From Bacteroidota bacterium (GTDB lineage: Bacteria > Bacteroidota > Bacteroidia > Flavobacteriales > Flavobacteriaceae), in NCBI GenBank assembly GCA_015767395.1, contig JADWMI010000001.1:26548-33074 (forward strand): a DNA stretch of 6,527 bases. The letters are read 5' to 3'. This document shows, piece by piece, positions 5,894 to 6,527 of the stretch. Below the pieces are notes generated by a model that did not search any database, was not told the DNA's origin, and saw only the letters and a list, made by a program, of their open reading frames with translations. The translations under genes and the position numbers were made by a program. How positions within the stretch are numbered: position 1 is the stretch's first letter; each line of letters begins with the position of its first letter.

Positions 5894-6527
5894 ATGGTAG
5901 AATATATTATGCCAATTTTGGTAGGTATTGGAATAGGGCTTGCAATTGGTTTTATAATTGCAAAAGTTGTTGAAAAAAAGAAAGCAACTAAAATAATAAA
6001 AGGCACTAGAAAAGAAGCTTCAACAATTTTAAGAGAAGCCAAAATAGAGGCTGATGGACTGAGACAAGATAAAATATTACAAGCAAAAGAAAAATTTATT
6101 GAGTTAAAGTCTGAACACGAAAAAGTGATTATTGCGCGTGATAAAAAAATGGCTGAAGCCGAAAAACGTACCCGTGATAAAGAGTCTCAAATATCTAGTG
6201 AGTTAGACAAAAATAAAAAGTTGAATAATGAGATTTCTTCGAAATTAGAGGAATATTCAAAAAAAACAGATTATTTAGAAAGAAGAACTGATGAGGTTGA
6301 CAAATTGCATAGAAAGCAAGTTGAAAATCTTGAAGTAATTTCTGGATTGTCAGGCGAAGATGCTAAAAAGCAATTGATGGAGACTTTAAAAGATCAGGCA
6401 AAATCTGATGCAATGGTTCATATTCAAGAGACTATTGAAGATGCTAAATTAACCGCCCAACAAGAAGCTAGAAAAGTTATTTTAAATACCATTCAACGTG
6501 TAGGTGTAGAGCAAACCGTTGAAAATT
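5894..6527 (+). CDS. rny: Ribonuclease Y, N-terminal part (membrane anchor and coiled coil), truncated by window edge
   Basis: An open frame of 211 full codons from the ATG at 5894 to the right edge. RNase Y is a membrane-anchored endoribonuclease that starts mRNA decay. Residues 4-24 ([21 protein letters not shown]) form a single transmembrane helix, followed by basic residues on the cytoplasmic side. Residues 30-150 are a long Lys/Glu-rich coiled coil including [10 protein letters not shown], typical of the family. Next comes [20 protein letters not shown] (150-169), then [20 protein letters not shown], the conserved segment ahead of the KH domain. The KH and HD (catalytic) domains lie outside the window. 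ATG at 5894 is preferred; an in-frame ATG at 5909 would shorten the anchor. No Shine-Dalgarno is evident in the 15 bp after the 6S T-tract. Confidence 0.92.
   Translation, partial: MVEYIMPILVGIGIGLAIGFIIAKVVEKKKATKIIKGTRKEASTILREAKIEADGLRQDKILQAKEKFIELKSEHEKVIIARDKKMAEAEKRTRDKESQISSELDKNKKLNNEISSKLEEYSKKTDYLERRTDEVDKLHRKQVENLEVISGLSGEDAKKQLMETLKDQAKSDAMVHIQETIEDAKLTAQQEARKVILNTIQRVGVEQTVEN

Noticed and set aside
5860..6042. Minus-strand open frame of 60 codons.
   Set aside because: It overlaps the 6S RNA closing stem and the RNase Y membrane anchor in antisense; its hydrophobic content mirrors the anchor sequence.

Overview
This is an AT-rich chromosomal window from a member of the Bacteroidota, most likely family Flavobacteriaceae. 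Three things point there: a textbook Bacteroidota promoter (TTG, 20-nt spacer, TAnnTTTG), an outer-membrane receptor with the CarboxypepD_reg-like, plug and barrel layout, and signal peptides ending in -AQ or -SQ. Shine-Dalgarno sequences are weak or absent. I see no mobile elements, phage genes, CRISPR arrays, tRNAs or rRNAs. The content looks like ordinary core genome.

Left part (1-705): the 5' end of an endonuclease III gene (nth, minus strand, cut by the window edge) is divergent from a complete PrxQ/BCP thiol peroxidase gene (bcp, plus strand), with 34 bp between their start codons. One repairs oxidised DNA bases and the other removes peroxides, so they form a plausible oxidative-damage pair.

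Middle part (759-4925, minus strand): a two-gene unit read right to left. First comes a secreted M23 (LytM-type) metallopeptidase, then, after 9 bp, a TonB-dependent outer-membrane receptor. Neither gene starts with ATG: the peptidase starts with GTG and the receptor with TTG. The receptor is in the same frame as the peptidase, separated only by one TAA and three sense codons. No SusD-type partner lies beside the receptor, so its ligand cannot be named.

Right part (5032-6527, plus strand): a consensus promoter drives a small coiled-coil gene, then zapA 10 bp downstream. Next is a non-coding stretch of about 200 bp that folds as a 6S RNA (6S-Flavo type), with a 13-bp closing stem and a T9 tract. 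After it comes the 5' part of the RNase Y gene (rny, cut by the window edge). The coiled-coil/ZapA pair probably acts at the FtsZ ring, the 6S RNA would regulate RNA polymerase, and RNase Y would start mRNA decay. A 17-bp exact repeat resembling an rRNA boxA antitermination element sits at the stop codons of both the coiled-coil gene and zapA, the second copy just ahead of the 6S RNA.

The most interesting material is the zapA-6S-rny junction: the duplicated boxA-like element, the absence of a recognisable 6S promoter, and a strong terminator 15 bp before the rny start. The paired non-ATG starts in the peptidase/receptor unit come next. I found no clear evidence of an entirely new system.
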